Assembly: GCF_024054035.1 (NCBI RefSeq)
Contig: NZ_JAMXQU010000001.1
Location: forward strand, 248,001-312,000
From: Asaia lannensis NBRC 102526
GTDB lineage: Bacteria > Pseudomonadota > Alphaproteobacteria > Acetobacterales > Acetobacteraceae
Direction of reading: 5' to 3'
DNA: 64,000 nucleotides
This document shows, piece by piece, positions 8,861 to 17,423 of the stretch. A program made the translations under genes and the position numbers. The number at the start of each line of letters is the position of its first letter. Positions within the stretch are counted from its first letter, which is position 1. The notes below the pieces were generated by a model that was not told the origin of the DNA, ran no database searches, and saw only the letters and a list, made by a program, of their open reading frames with translations.

Positions 8861-9289
8861 TCAGTTCAGACGGCCGAGATTGCGGAAATCCTGCTTGGTC
8901 TTGTCAGACAGGGCCTTCATCTGGTCGCGCTGCGCTTTCTGATCGGCCTTGAACTGGTCGATGCGCTGGGTGCGTTCCTGCTTCAGATCGTTGATCTTGT
9001 TTTTCTGTTCGTCGATCTTGTTCTGGATCTTCTCGCGCTCACGTGCAGGCGCGTTAGTGTATTTGTCGCGCAGATCGTCGATCTTCTTCTGACGGGCCTG
9101 AGCGGCTTCCTGGTTCTTGTTCTGCCAGTTCTGCATGCGCTCGTTCATGCAGTTCTCTTTGTTGGCCAGACGGCCAATCATGGTGTTGTTTCCCGTACTG
9201 TTGTTGCAGCCGGAAGTCTGCGCATGCGCCAACGGAGCCGAAACGAGTGCAGTCAGGGCCAGGGCGGGCAGAAAGCGTGTCTTGAACAT
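8861..9289 (-). CDS. Secreted charged coiled-coil protein, unknown function
   Basis: A 142-residue protein with a clear signal peptide (MFKTRFLPALALTALVSAPLAHA, cleavage after AHA), so it should be exported to the periplasm. The mature part begins with a short region with two Cys (SGCNNSTGNN ... KENC) and then ~95 residues of almost unbroken charged helix rich in Lys, Asp, Gln and Arg (QKKIDDLRDKY, KIDEQKNKINDLKQ), predicted as coiled coil. AGAGGA sits upstream of the ATG. No family is recognised. The architecture recalls periplasmic helical chaperones or binding proteins, but that is only a structural analogy. It lies between an SDR and a glycosyltransferase. Confidence 0.8.
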   Translation of the reverse strand: MFKTRFLPALALTALVSAPLAHAQTSGCNNSTGNNTMIGRLANKENCMNERMQNWQNKNQEAAQARQKKIDDLRDKYTNAPAREREKIQNKIDEQKNKINDLKQERTQRIDQFKADQKAQRDQMKALSDKTKQDFRNLGRLN

Positions 9290-9367
9290 GTGTCCTCTCG
9301 GTCAAATACTGTACGATGACAGTAGGAAACTTCAATGTGTCGAATATGCGGCGTGCCTGATCAACGA

Positions 9368-10450
9368 TTATCGTGATTTCAGGCTTTGAATGGCCCGTAT
9401 CCGTATTTTCTCCAGCAATTGACGGGCTGTCGGCATGTCAAATTTGCGCGCCTGTTCGTAACCACGCCGCACGTGTTCGGCGCGTAGTTCGGGGTCGCCG
9501 ATCAGACGCAGCAGTGCCCGTTCGAGCGCATCGCCGTCATCGGGCAATGCCAGCAGGGCGGCATCGCCAACGACTTCCGGCAGGCCGCCTCGCGGTGAAG
9601 CGATAACGGCTGCACCGCTCGCCATAGCTTCAAGCGCCGTCAGACCGAAAGGTTCCGACCAGCGGCTCGGTACGACCACGATAGAGGCCGCCGCCATGGC
9701 TTCGAGCACCTGATGATGCATCTGATAGCCGCAAAGCGTGATGCCTGCGGCATTTGCGCTGGCCTCCACACGATCGACGAAAGTCGTGCGCGGCGAATTG
9801 AAGCGGAAACGATCCGCACCGATCATCACGGCATGCCATCCCGGCGCCTTGGCGCTTATGGCCGACCAGGCCCTTACGAAGGCATCGGCGCCCTTGTCGG
9901 CCACCATACGCCCGGCAAACAGCACGAGTTTCGAGCGTTCTGCGGGCGGGGTCGGCAGGGTGGAGAAATCGAGACAATTCGGCATGACGGTCACCGGTCC
10001 GTCATCGAGATCTTCGAGAAAGCGCCGTCTGAGCCACATCGACACGGTCGAGACCCGTACGCGCTGCATCAGATCCTGACGCTGCCTCGGGCGTCTTGCT
10101 CCATGCATGTCCTGCGGATCGTTGTGCAGAACCAGATGAACCGGCACGCCGCAGCGACTGAGCGCATGGGCCAGAGCCGGGCGATTATGCACTTCGATCA
10201 GATCGGGCCGGTGCTTCTTGATTTCACGCTGGCAGGCAATGCGATAGCGCGTGCCGTCACGACGCCAGCGATGCAGCCCACCCGGCTCCGTTACGGCAAA
10301 AAACTTCCCGCCCGGCAACGGGGACCCCGTGATCTCACTGCCGATCACAATATCTTCAGGCGACGCAAGGCGCGAAACAAGCAGCGCAATGGCACCCGCA
10401 CGATCGGGCGCATAGCCTTCCCGGCGGGGCAGTACGGTCAGGACTTTCAT
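9368..10450 (-). CDS. Glycosyltransferase, GT4-like (GT-B fold)
   Basis: A 360-residue retaining-type glycosyltransferase. The C-terminal Rossmann half carries LVLFAGRMVADKGAD, the donor-binding segment VVVPSRWSEPFGLTALEAMASG with the E-x7-E motif (EPFGLTALE), and PRGGLPEVVGD. The N-terminal half has IEVHNRPAL and LHNDPQD. Such enzymes transfer a sugar from a nucleotide donor to lipopolysaccharide or exopolysaccharide intermediates on the cytoplasmic side. Sugar and acceptor cannot be read from the sequence. Its start is 3 bp after the Nudix stop on the same strand, so the two genes form a unit. An O-antigen ligase and GDP-mannose genes elsewhere in the window fit a surface-polysaccharide role. 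Confidence 0.88.
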   Translation of the reverse strand: MKVLTVLPRREGYAPDRAGAIALLVSRLASPEDIVIGSEITGSPLPGGKFFAVTEPGGLHRWRRDGTRYRIACQREIKKHRPDLIEVHNRPALAHALSRCGVPVHLVLHNDPQDMHGARRPRQRQDLMQRVRVSTVSMWLRRRFLEDLDDGPVTVMPNCLDFSTLPTPPAERSKLVLFAGRMVADKGADAFVRAWSAISAKAPGWHAVMIGADRFRFNSPRTTFVDRVEASANAAGITLCGYQMHHQVLEAMAAASIVVVPSRWSEPFGLTALEAMASGAAVIASPRGGLPEVVGDAALLALPDDGDALERALLRLIGDPELRAEHVRRGYEQARKFDMPTARQLLEKIRIRAIQSLKSR

Positions 10451-10453
10451 GAT

Positions 10454-11086
10454 TCAGTCGTAATCCGTCGCCAGTTCGGGGCGGTCGAAGTGATCGAACA
10501 TGCGTCGGAGCTGATGGGGTAAAAGGCGCGTGAGTGAGAGATCGTCCGGCAGCGCATTGCGGTCGAACCACCCCACGCCCGAGGTTTCGAGATTATCGGC
10601 ACTCGCGCTTCCCCCTGTCAGGCGGCAGAGATAGAAAACCTTGGCGCAGCTGAATATATCGGGCGGATGACCCTGACGGTTACGGTCCCACAGGGCGGCA
10701 AGCTTGACGATTTCGGCGGTGTATCCGCTCTCCTCCAGCACTTCCTTGAGGGTGTTTTCAGCCGTGGTGAAATTCACATCGGCCCAGCCGCCGGGCAGGG
10801 TCCATCGATCGTTGTCGATGGCTTCACGCACCATCAGGATCTCGCCCTGCGCGTTGAAGACAGCGCCGCGCACATCGATCTTGGGCGTGGCATAGCCGCG
10901 TTCGGGCGTTATCAGCGCCATCACGGTCTCGGGCGTCGTGTCACCCAGCGCGGCGATCATGTTCGCAGAGAGCTGACGCAGCTGTTCGTAGCGTTCGCGG
11001 TCATAGGGATTCTGGCAAAAGGTGAGCCCGTTCTGCGCGATCGCCTGCACATCCCGTGCCCAGGTCAGCCATTGCGGTTCGCTCAT
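10454..11086 (-). CDS. Nudix hydrolase with N-terminal Nudix-associated domain
   Basis: A ~210-residue Nudix protein, probably acting on ADP-ribose or related nucleotide sugars. The N-terminal ~65 residues (LTWARDVQAIAQNGLTF, DRERYEQLRQL) match the helical domain found in front of some ADP-ribose pyrophosphatases. The Nudix box starts GGWADVNF and ends LKEVLEESGY: the first Glu is replaced by Phe and the Arg by Lys, while the catalytic EE pair is kept. The start is the Met of MSEPQW, with AGGA seven bases upstream. The much longer open frame upstream is antisense to mtnA and was excluded. Confidence 0.85.
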   Translation of the reverse strand: MSEPQWLTWARDVQAIAQNGLTFCQNPYDRERYEQLRQLSANMIAALGDTTPETVMALITPERGYATPKIDVRGAVFNAQGEILMVREAIDNDRWTLPGGWADVNFTTAENTLKEVLEESGYTAEIVKLAALWDRNRQGHPPDIFSCAKVFYLCRLTGGSASADNLETSGVGWFDRNALPDDLSLTRLLPHQLRRMFDHFDRPELATDYD

Positions 11087-11308
11087 TATCCGGTCCTTTT
11101 GCTTCTGCTCCAGTATAGACATGATCGGGTGTTGCGTAAAACCGTTCCCTCCCGCTGGGGCGCTGGGAAAAAGCGGCAACGATGCATGTCCGTTCCGTGA
11201 AGATCGACGGAAGGGGCGCTGAAAGAAAGGCGGTGGAACTTGAGTCCCGCCCCCTAATTTGCCACATGGTATCCCTCTCACCATGACGCCCAGAAGACGG
11301 ATCTCCAC

Positions 11309-12412
11309 GTGAAAATCAACGGCACGCCCTATCGCAGCGTCTGGCGCGACGCACATGACCCCAAGCTGGTTCATATCTTCGATCAGACGAAACTGCCCTG
11401 GACGCTCGATATCCTCGCCCTGCGCGAGGAAGATCAGGTGGCCCATGCCATTCGTACCATGCAGGTGCGTGGTGCTCCCCTGATCGGTGCTGTGGCTGCC
11501 TATGGTCTGGCGTTCGCCCTGCAGAAGGATGCGAGCGACGAGGGGCTTTCTGCGGCAGCCGCACGTCTGGTCGAAACGCGCCCCACAGCCATCAACCTGC
11601 GCTGGGCCATCGAACGTATGGTGGCGCATCTGCAGCCGCTTGCCCCCGAGGCCCGTGTGAAAGCCGCCTATGAAGAGGCGGATGCGATCTGCGACGAGGA
11701 CGTGCAGGTCAATGAATCCATAGGGCGTCACGGTCTGGAGCTGTTCCGTACCCTCTGGGAAAAGCGCCGCCCCGGACAGGAGCGTCTGAATATCCTCACC
11801 CACTGCAATGCAGGCTGGATTGCGACGGTCGATTGGGGTACGGCGCTCGCGCCGATCTATATGGCGCATGATGCCGGATTGCCCGTGCATGTGTGGGTGG
11901 ACGAAACCCGTCCGCGCAATCAGGGGGCGCTGCTGACGGCGTGGGAGCTCGGGGCGCACGGTGTGCCGCATACGCTGGTCGCCGATAATGCCGGTGGTCA
12001 TCTGATGCAGCATGGCGAGGTCGATCTGGTGATCGTGGGTACGGATCGCGTGACACGACAGGGCGATGTGGCCAACAAGATCGGTACCTATCTCAAAGCG
12101 CTGGCCGCTCACGACAATGACGTGCCTTTCTGGGTGGCGCTGCCTTCGTCCACCATCGACTGGCGCGTAACCGATGGCGTGAAGGAAATTCCGATCGAAG
12201 AGCGTTCGGGCGAGGAAGTGACCCATGTGCACGGTATCGACGAACAGGGTCAGGCAGCGCGCGTGCGCGTCACACCGCATATTACCCGGGCGGCCAATCC
12301 TGCCTTCGATGTGACCCCGGCACGTCTCGTTTCCGGGCTGATCACCGAGCGCGGTCGCTGTGATGCACGTGCGGAGGCACTTGCGGCCCTGTTCCCCGAT
12401 CAGGCAGGCTGA
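11309..12412 (+). CDS. mtnA: S-methyl-5-thioribose-1-phosphate isomerase
   Basis: A 367-residue enzyme of the methionine salvage pathway that converts 5-methylthioribose-1-phosphate to methylthioribulose-1-phosphate. Family marks are [16 protein letters not shown], the catalytic Cys in [28 protein letters not shown] and [18 protein letters not shown]. Length matches MtnA. The start is GTG; the nearest upstream ATG (11283) is out of frame. No other salvage gene adjoins it here, so the rest of the pathway must lie elsewhere, or the enzyme may serve a ribose-1-phosphate-type side route as proposed for some mtnA homologues. Confidence 0.95.
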   Translation: MKINGTPYRSVWRDAHDPKLVHIFDQTKLPWTLDILALREEDQVAHAIRTMQVRGAPLIGAVAAYGLAFALQKDASDEGLSAAAARLVETRPTAINLRWAIERMVAHLQPLAPEARVKAAYEEADAICDEDVQVNESIGRHGLELFRTLWEKRRPGQERLNILTHCNAGWIATVDWGTALAPIYMAHDAGLPVHVWVDETRPRNQGALLTAWELGAHGVPHTLVADNAGGHLMQHGEVDLVIVGTDRVTRQGDVANKIGTYLKALAAHDNDVPFWVALPSSTIDWRVTDGVKEIPIEERSGEEVTHVHGIDEQGQAARVRVTPHITRAANPAFDVTPARLVSGLITERGRCDARAEALAALFPDQAG

Positions 12413-12524
12413 TCATTTGTCAAAAGGGCGGCACTTGACCGGAGCGCCGCTCTCGTTCCTATCTCACTGTAATGAACCGGCGCTGTTCGGCGCTCGTTGC
12501 GCATACAGGGAGTAGAAAAACATC

Positions 12525-13484
12525 ATGGGCGCCGGACTGTCTTCTTTATTGTCGTATTCACAGGGTTGCCGGGTCAGGCAGGGGCGCTCTGTTCTCATGC
12601 TCGGCGTGGCAGCTCTGCTTGCAGGCTGTGCCTCCAATGCCGGTCAGACCGTTTCGCAGAATCCGGCGCAGACGCCGATGGCGCAATACGCCAACGGTCG
12701 CGTGGGGTCATATGGCTATGACGGGCATGTGCCCGATTTCGCCTCGCGCAATTTCGTGCCGTTCAACCGTCAGGACGTCGTGGCCATTGCCATGCGCGAA
12801 TGGCGCATGTTCGGCAATCCGGTCAGCGATGACGATCCCGAAGACCGCCCCGAACCCAGCGCGCCCTCGCTCAAGCCCGAGCGTATTCCGGGTCTGTGGC
12901 AGCGCGTGGGGGAATACTGGTGGATCGGTCAGGACCCCTATGAGACGGAAGTCTCATGGAGCGGCAAATACAATGCGGACGGCCAGCTTTTCCGCCCGGA
13001 AAACGATGGCCATTATGCATGGTCTGCCGCTTTCATCTCCTATGTGATGCGCGTTGCCGGGGCGAATGACCGCTTCCCTTATTCGCCCAATCATTCGACC
13101 TATATCAATGCGGCGGCTTCGGGTCAGTCCACCGGGCTACGTGCACAGGACCCTAGGACCTATGTGCCGCAACTGGGCGATCTGCTGTGTGTCGGGCGCG
13201 GCAAGAGCCGCAGCGTGACCTTTTCGATGCTGCCGACTTCCTACGGTTTTCCGTCGCATTGCGGCATTGTGGTGGCCACGCATCAGAACGCGCCTCCCTT
13301 CGGCAACGAGCTGAGCATTATCGGCGGTAATGTGGACGATACGGTATCGCTCACCCACGTGCCCACCGATTCCAATGGCGCGCTCGCCACGCCTGAGGGG
13401 CAGTTCTACGATACGCGTTATCCATGGTGCGCGGTGCTGCAGGTTCTTTACGATGCAGATCGCGAGCCCGATAGCGGCCAGTGA
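12525..13484 (+). CDS. DUF2272-type lipoprotein
   Basis: A 319-residue putative outer-membrane or periplasmic lipoprotein. A lipobox is visible in LGVAALLAGCAS; the hydrophobic segment starts after ~24 residues, so Met25 (base 12597) is an alternative start that gives a more usual signal peptide. The body matches DUF2272 features: GLWQRVGEYWWIGQDP, then GHYAWSAAFISYVMRVAG and, later, PSHCGIVV with a conserved His-Cys, a layout reminiscent of cysteine amidase-like folds. Enzyme activity is not established. It is followed 22 bp later by bioA on the same strand. Confidence 0.75.
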   Translation: MGAGLSSLLSYSQGCRVRQGRSVLMLGVAALLAGCASNAGQTVSQNPAQTPMAQYANGRVGSYGYDGHVPDFASRNFVPFNRQDVVAIAMREWRMFGNPVSDDDPEDRPEPSAPSLKPERIPGLWQRVGEYWWIGQDPYETEVSWSGKYNADGQLFRPENDGHYAWSAAFISYVMRVAGANDRFPYSPNHSTYINAAASGQSTGLRAQDPRTYVPQLGDLLCVGRGKSRSVTFSMLPTSYGFPSHCGIVVATHQNAPPFGNELSIIGGNVDDTVSLTHVPTDSNGALATPEGQFYDTRYPWCAVLQVLYDADREPDSGQ

Positions 13485-13506
13485 TCCTCCCTGTCGGTGA
13501 TCCTTG

Positions 13507-14820
13507 ATGTCCGAGACCCCGCCCGCTTCGGGTGAAAATGCCCTGAGCGCCGTCTGGCTGCCCTATACCCAGATGCAGACCGCGCCTGAACCGCTTGTCG
13601 CGGCGCGCACGCAGGATACGCGTATCATCCTTGAGGATGGGCGTTCTCTGGTCGACGGCATCGCGTCATGGTGGACGGCCTGTCATGGCTACAATCATCC
13701 ACATATAAGGGCGCGTGTAGCCGCCCAGCTCGATACCATGCCCCATGTCATGCTCGGCGGGCTGGTTCATGCGCCGGTCAGAGAACTGTCCGCGCGTCTT
13801 GCTGCCCTGCTTCCCGGCGATCTCGATCACAGTTTTTTCACCGATAGTGGATCGGTGGCTGTCGAAGTCGCCATGAAAATGGCCATACAGTACTGGCTCA
13901 ATCGTGGCGTCACGGGACGTACGAAGCTTCTCTCGTTCCGCGGCGGCTATCACGGCGACACGCTCGCCACCATGTCGATCTGCGATCCTGAAGAAGGTAT
14001 GCACAGCCTGTTCAGCGGGGTATTTCCCGAGCAGGTGATTGCCGATCTCCCTCTCGACGACGCGCGATACGAGGCGCTTGATGCGCTTCTGACCGCGCGA
14101 CGCGGCGAAATTGCCGCCATCATCACCGAACCTCTGGTTCAGGGCGCGGGGGGCATGGTGTTCCATACGCCCGACGTGCTTTCACGGCTCAGGCAACTCG
14201 CCGACAAGCATGATGTATTGCTGATCCTCGACGAGATTTTTACCGGTTTCGGACGTACCGGCACCCTGTTTGCCTGCGAACAGGCCGGGATCGTGCCCGA
14301 TATGGTGACCCTGTCCAAAGCCCTGACCGGTGGCACCATGGCGCTTGCCGCCACTGTGGCGCGTCGTCACGTCTTCGAGGCGTTTCTTTCCGATTCACCG
14401 CTTTCCGCACTGATGCATGGCCCCACTTTCATGGCCAATGCGCTGGCCTGTTCAGCCGCCTGTGCCTCGCTCGATCTGTTCGAGCGTGAGCCGCGTCTGG
14501 CGCAGGTCGCTGCGCTTTCCGAACAGCTTTGCGAGCTGCTGGAACCCTGCCGTAGCCTGCCTCATGTGCGCGATGTGCGCGTGCTGGGCGCCATTGGGGT
14601 GGTGGAGCTGGACGCTATCGAGGATATGGCACGGCTCAAGGCCGCCCTTGTCGCCTGTGGTGTCTGGATCAGGCCATTTCGCAATATCGTCTATCTCACC
14701 CCGGCCTTCACCATAAGTCCCGATGATCTGAAAATTCTTACCGATGCGGTGTTCAGGGTCGTGCAGGACAAGGCGTTCAGAAAACCTGCCCGTGAAGCCC
14801 GCCCGAGAGGAATGACATGA
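13507..14820 (+). CDS. bioA: Adenosylmethionine-8-amino-7-oxononanoate aminotransferase
   Basis: A 437-residue class III PLP aminotransferase that makes 7,8-diaminopelargonate using S-adenosylmethionine as amino donor. Diagnostic BioA features: [55 protein letters not shown], the PLP lysine in TLSKALTGG and [16 protein letters not shown]. The start is the ATG at 13507; an in-frame TTG just before it is unlikely. It is separated from the bioF-bioH-bioCD operon by about 6 kb and lies in the opposite direction. It overlaps the next gene by ATGA. bioB was not found in the window. Confidence 0.96.
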   Translation: MSETPPASGENALSAVWLPYTQMQTAPEPLVAARTQDTRIILEDGRSLVDGIASWWTACHGYNHPHIRARVAAQLDTMPHVMLGGLVHAPVRELSARLAALLPGDLDHSFFTDSGSVAVEVAMKMAIQYWLNRGVTGRTKLLSFRGGYHGDTLATMSICDPEEGMHSLFSGVFPEQVIADLPLDDARYEALDALLTARRGEIAAIITEPLVQGAGGMVFHTPDVLSRLRQLADKHDVLLILDEIFTGFGRTGTLFACEQAGIVPDMVTLSKALTGGTMALAATVARRHVFEAFLSDSPLSALMHGPTFMANALACSAACASLDLFEREPRLAQVAALSEQLCELLEPCRSLPHVRDVRVLGAIGVVELDAIEDMARLKAALVACGVWIRPFRNIVYLTPAFTISPDDLKILTDAVFRVVQDKAFRKPAREARPRGMT

Positions 14821-15281
14821 CCCAGCTTCTCGTTCCGCCTTTTACGGAAGAAACCGCACGCCAGAAGGTCCGTCGTGCCGAGGACGGATGGAACAGCCGC
14901 AATCCTTCGCAGGTGTCCCTGGCCTATAGCCCCGGTAGTCTGTGGCGTAACCGCGATGAATTCCTTCAGGGCCGTCCGGCCATTATCGCATTTCTCGAAC
15001 GCAAATGGGAAAGAGAGCAGGGCTATCGCCTGATCAAGGAGCTTTTCGCCTTCCATGGCGATCGTATAGCCGTACGTTTTGCATATGAATGGCATGATGC
15101 ATCGGGCCAGTGGTTTCGTTCCTACGGCAACGAGAACTGGGTATTCGACGCAGAGGGGCTGATGTGCCATCGCATGGCATCGATCAACGACCTGCCTATT
15201 CTTCCCGAAAACCGGCTGTTTCATTGGCCTCAGGGCCGTCGCCCGGATGACCATCCTTCGCTCAGCGATCTCGGTCTTTAG
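14817..15281 (+). CDS. DUF1348 / SnoaL-like (NTF2-fold) protein
   Basis: A 154-residue single-domain protein of the DUF1348 family, an NTF2/SnoaL-type alpha+beta barrel. The sequence is Trp- and Arg-rich, with the characteristic [66 protein letters not shown] and MASINDLPI. The family has no firmly established reaction. Its start overlaps the bioA stop (ATGA), so it is translated with bioA, but a biotin role is not implied by its sequence. Confidence 0.9.
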   Translation: MTQLLVPPFTEETARQKVRRAEDGWNSRNPSQVSLAYSPGSLWRNRDEFLQGRPAIIAFLERKWEREQGYRLIKELFAFHGDRIAVRFAYEWHDASGQWFRSYGNENWVFDAEGLMCHRMASINDLPILPENRLFHWPQGRRPDDHPSLSDLGL

Positions 15282-15303
15282 ATCGGCAGGAAATTTATGG
15301 AGC

Positions 15304-15385
15304 CCTGCCCCGCTCCCATGAAAGGGACGTGTCCCTTTCATCCTACGCTCCCTGGGCAGGTTTCCGAAGGACGACCGTCCTTCGG
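15304..15385. terminator. Compound inverted repeats between convergent genes
   Basis: Between two convergent genes lie (a) ATGAAAGGGA / TCCCTTTCAT, a 10-bp perfect stem with a 4-nt loop at 15318-15341, enclosed by CCTGCCC / GGGCAGG (15304-15310 and 15354-15360), and (b) CCGAAGGACG / CGTCCTTCGG at 15364-15385. They may act as a bidirectional terminator or be REP-like elements; no T-run marks either side. Confidence 0.5.
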
Positions 15386-15415
15386 TGGGATACGGGACCA
15401 AGCCCCGTGACCGAC

Positions 15416-16450
15416 CTAACTGGCTGAGGAAAGATCGATCGCGGCAATCACGCCGTCATCCGTCCCGAACACCATCACGCCGCCAAGCGGAGAGAAGGCG
15501 AGGCCTGTCACCTTGCCACGTTTGCCGAGGCAGATGGGGAGCACGCGTTCCGAGCCGAGTTCGGCCAGGAGGACAGAGCCGTCTTCGAAGCCAGCGGCGA
15601 TGATGTCGTTTTTCGGATGAGCCGCCACGGCCGAGCAGAACACGCCGGGCAGGCGGGCCAGTTCGGTCGGGGGCTTGCCCATCGGGCCACCGCCGAAAAA
15701 GGGCCAGAGCACGATGGCATCGGCCCCCGAAGTGGCGAGCCAGCGACCATTGCGTGTGAAGGACAGCGAGGTCACGCGCTTGGGGTAGCCGCTCATACGC
15801 ATGTTATGACCGTCGGACAGTCGCCAGCCATGAAGGTCGTTTTCCTGCATGGCGGTCACGAGGGCTTCACCTGCGGGATGAATGGCGATCGCCGTATGGC
15901 TGCCCTTCCATTCCAGGGGGCGCACGGTGTCGACTTTGGCACCGACGAACCACATCGATACGCCATTGTAATGAGAAGCCGCGACGCGCTTGCCTTTGGC
16001 ATCGAAAACGATACCCGTAACGGTCGAGGGATGGTCGAGCACCTTGAGGGTGGTCTGACCCGTAGCATCGCGGATTTCGAGCTGCTTTCCGGTCGAGAAG
16101 GCCAGATGATCCGGGGTCGTGGCAACGCAATCGACCCAGCGACGCCCCTTGTGCAGTTCGTTCACCGTCCCATCGGGCAGGGTGCGGCAAAGGCGGTTAT
16201 CCTCGCCACCACTGACAAATCCTGCCTTGCCCGTATCGGGAGCAAGGCACAGCACCGCGCCGTCATGGGCTTCGATGCGCTGCCAGGTCTCGGGGTGCTT
16301 GAGCCCAGCAACGGGAATGAGAAAGATCTCACCCTCAACCGTCCCGAGTGCAAAGGTCTGGCCGTCACGCGCACAGGCGACGGCGGTAATGGGCGAGCCG
16401 GTGGTCTTTTCCGCGCCGCGCGTGGCGAGGAGTTCGGTCATCTCGCTCAT
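15416..16450 (-). CDS. WD40-repeat beta-propeller protein
   Basis: A 344-residue protein built of WD40-like repeats, with no signal peptide, so probably cytoplasmic. Repeat ends are visible as VACARDGQTFALGTVEG, VFDAKGKRVAASHYNGVSMW, SFTRNGRWLATSGADAIVLW, AAHPKNDIIAAGFEDGSVLL and AFSPLGGVMVFGTDDG; a seven-bladed propeller would fit the length. It should be a binding scaffold, not an enzyme. Its start overlaps the stop of the COG0523 GTPase gene (ATGA), so the two are translationally coupled and likely act together. Confidence 0.85.
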   Translation of the reverse strand: MSEMTELLATRGAEKTTGSPITAVACARDGQTFALGTVEGEIFLIPVAGLKHPETWQRIEAHDGAVLCLAPDTGKAGFVSGGEDNRLCRTLPDGTVNELHKGRRWVDCVATTPDHLAFSTGKQLEIRDATGQTTLKVLDHPSTVTGIVFDAKGKRVAASHYNGVSMWFVGAKVDTVRPLEWKGSHTAIAIHPAGEALVTAMQENDLHGWRLSDGHNMRMSGYPKRVTSLSFTRNGRWLATSGADAIVLWPFFGGGPMGKPPTELARLPGVFCSAVAAHPKNDIIAAGFEDGSVLLAELGSERVLPICLGKRGKVTGLAFSPLGGVMVFGTDDGVIAAIDLSSAS

Positions 16451-17409
16451 GCGCGGCAGCTCTCGAAGCCACGACGCAGCTGCGGGCGGTTCAGGTTGCG
16501 CCCGATGAAGACGATGCGCGATTCCTTGCTCTCGCCTTCCTTGCCTTTGCCGATGTAATCGCCATCGGCCATCATATGCACGGCCTGGAACGCAAAACGC
16601 TCATCCTTGCCGGCAAAATGCATGATGCCCTTCGAGCGCAGGATATCCGCACCCTGTTCCTGCAGGATCGCACCGATCCAGGCCTGAAAACGCTGCTCAT
16701 CGAGCGGCTCTTCAACCGAGAAGGACATGCTGGTCACGCCTTCTTCATGCGAGTGCTCGTTGTTTTCGAGAAAATCCGGCATGGTTTCGAGCGCACGCTC
16801 GAGATCGAACCCACCCCGGTCGAGCACGGCACTGAGCGCGACCGCGCTGTGCTGGGCACGATGGATCTGCACGCTGGCATTGATACTGCGCAGGCGCGCC
16901 TCGATGGCTTCGAGCCCGGCTTCGTCCACCAGATCAGTCTTGTTGAGAATGATCACATCCGCAAACGCGACCTGACGCACGGCCTCGGGGCTCTCGTCGA
17001 GAGTCTGGATTACGTTGTAAGCGTCGACCACGGTCACGACGGCATCGAGACGGGATTTCTCGCGCAGGTTTTCGTCAACGAAGAAGGTCTGGGCCACAGG
17101 GGCGGGATCCGCAAGGCCGGTGGTTTCGACGATAATACCGTCGAACTTGCCACGACGACGCAGCAGACTGCCGAGGATACGGATCAGATCGCCACGCACG
17201 GTGCAGCAGATACAGCCATTATTGGTCTCGAACACTTCCTCGTCGGCATCGACCACAAGATCGCCATCGACGCCGAGCTCGCCGAATTCATTGACGAGCA
17301 CGGCATATTTGCGCCCGTGTTCGGCCGAGAGGATATGATTGAGCAGGGTGGTTTTCCCGGCACCGAGAAAGCCGGTGAGAACGGTGACGGGGATCTTGGT
17401 CTCGGACAT
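16447..17409 (-). CDS. COG0523/CobW-family GTPase (putative metallochaperone)
   Basis: A ~320-residue G3E-family GTPase. Walker A is GFLGAGKTTLLNHIL, the metal motif is GCICCTVRGDL (CxCC), Walker B lies in IIVETTGLADPAP, and the base-recognition motif is NKTDLV. The C-terminal CobW domain ends near FIGRNLNRPQLRRGFESC. It includes ENNEHSHEEG, a short acidic/His segment of the type linked to zinc binding. Family members insert or deliver metals such as zinc; the cobalamin-linked CobW is a different subgroup and the cob genes are 8 kb away. The start at the second Met (17409) has GGAG five bases upstream. The O-antigen ligase gene ends 14 bp upstream on the same strand. Confidence 0.88.
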   Translation of the reverse strand: MSETKIPVTVLTGFLGAGKTTLLNHILSAEHGRKYAVLVNEFGELGVDGDLVVDADEEVFETNNGCICCTVRGDLIRILGSLLRRRGKFDGIIVETTGLADPAPVAQTFFVDENLREKSRLDAVVTVVDAYNVIQTLDESPEAVRQVAFADVIILNKTDLVDEAGLEAIEARLRSINASVQIHRAQHSAVALSAVLDRGGFDLERALETMPDFLENNEHSHEEGVTSMSFSVEEPLDEQRFQAWIGAILQEQGADILRSKGIMHFAGKDERFAFQAVHMMADGDYIGKGKEGESKESRIVFIGRNLNRPQLRRGFESCRA

Positions 17410-17423
17410 CGGCACTCCGGATC

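Noticed and set aside
10454-11086. Inactive Nudix because of changed box residues
   Set aside because: Lys for Arg and a non-Glu first position occur in the subfamily with this N-terminal domain, and the catalytic EE pair is kept.
11087-12280. Upstream 400-codon extension of the Nudix gene
   Set aside because: Antisense to mtnA, which is a clear enzyme; the Nudix N-terminal domain begins at MSEPQW.
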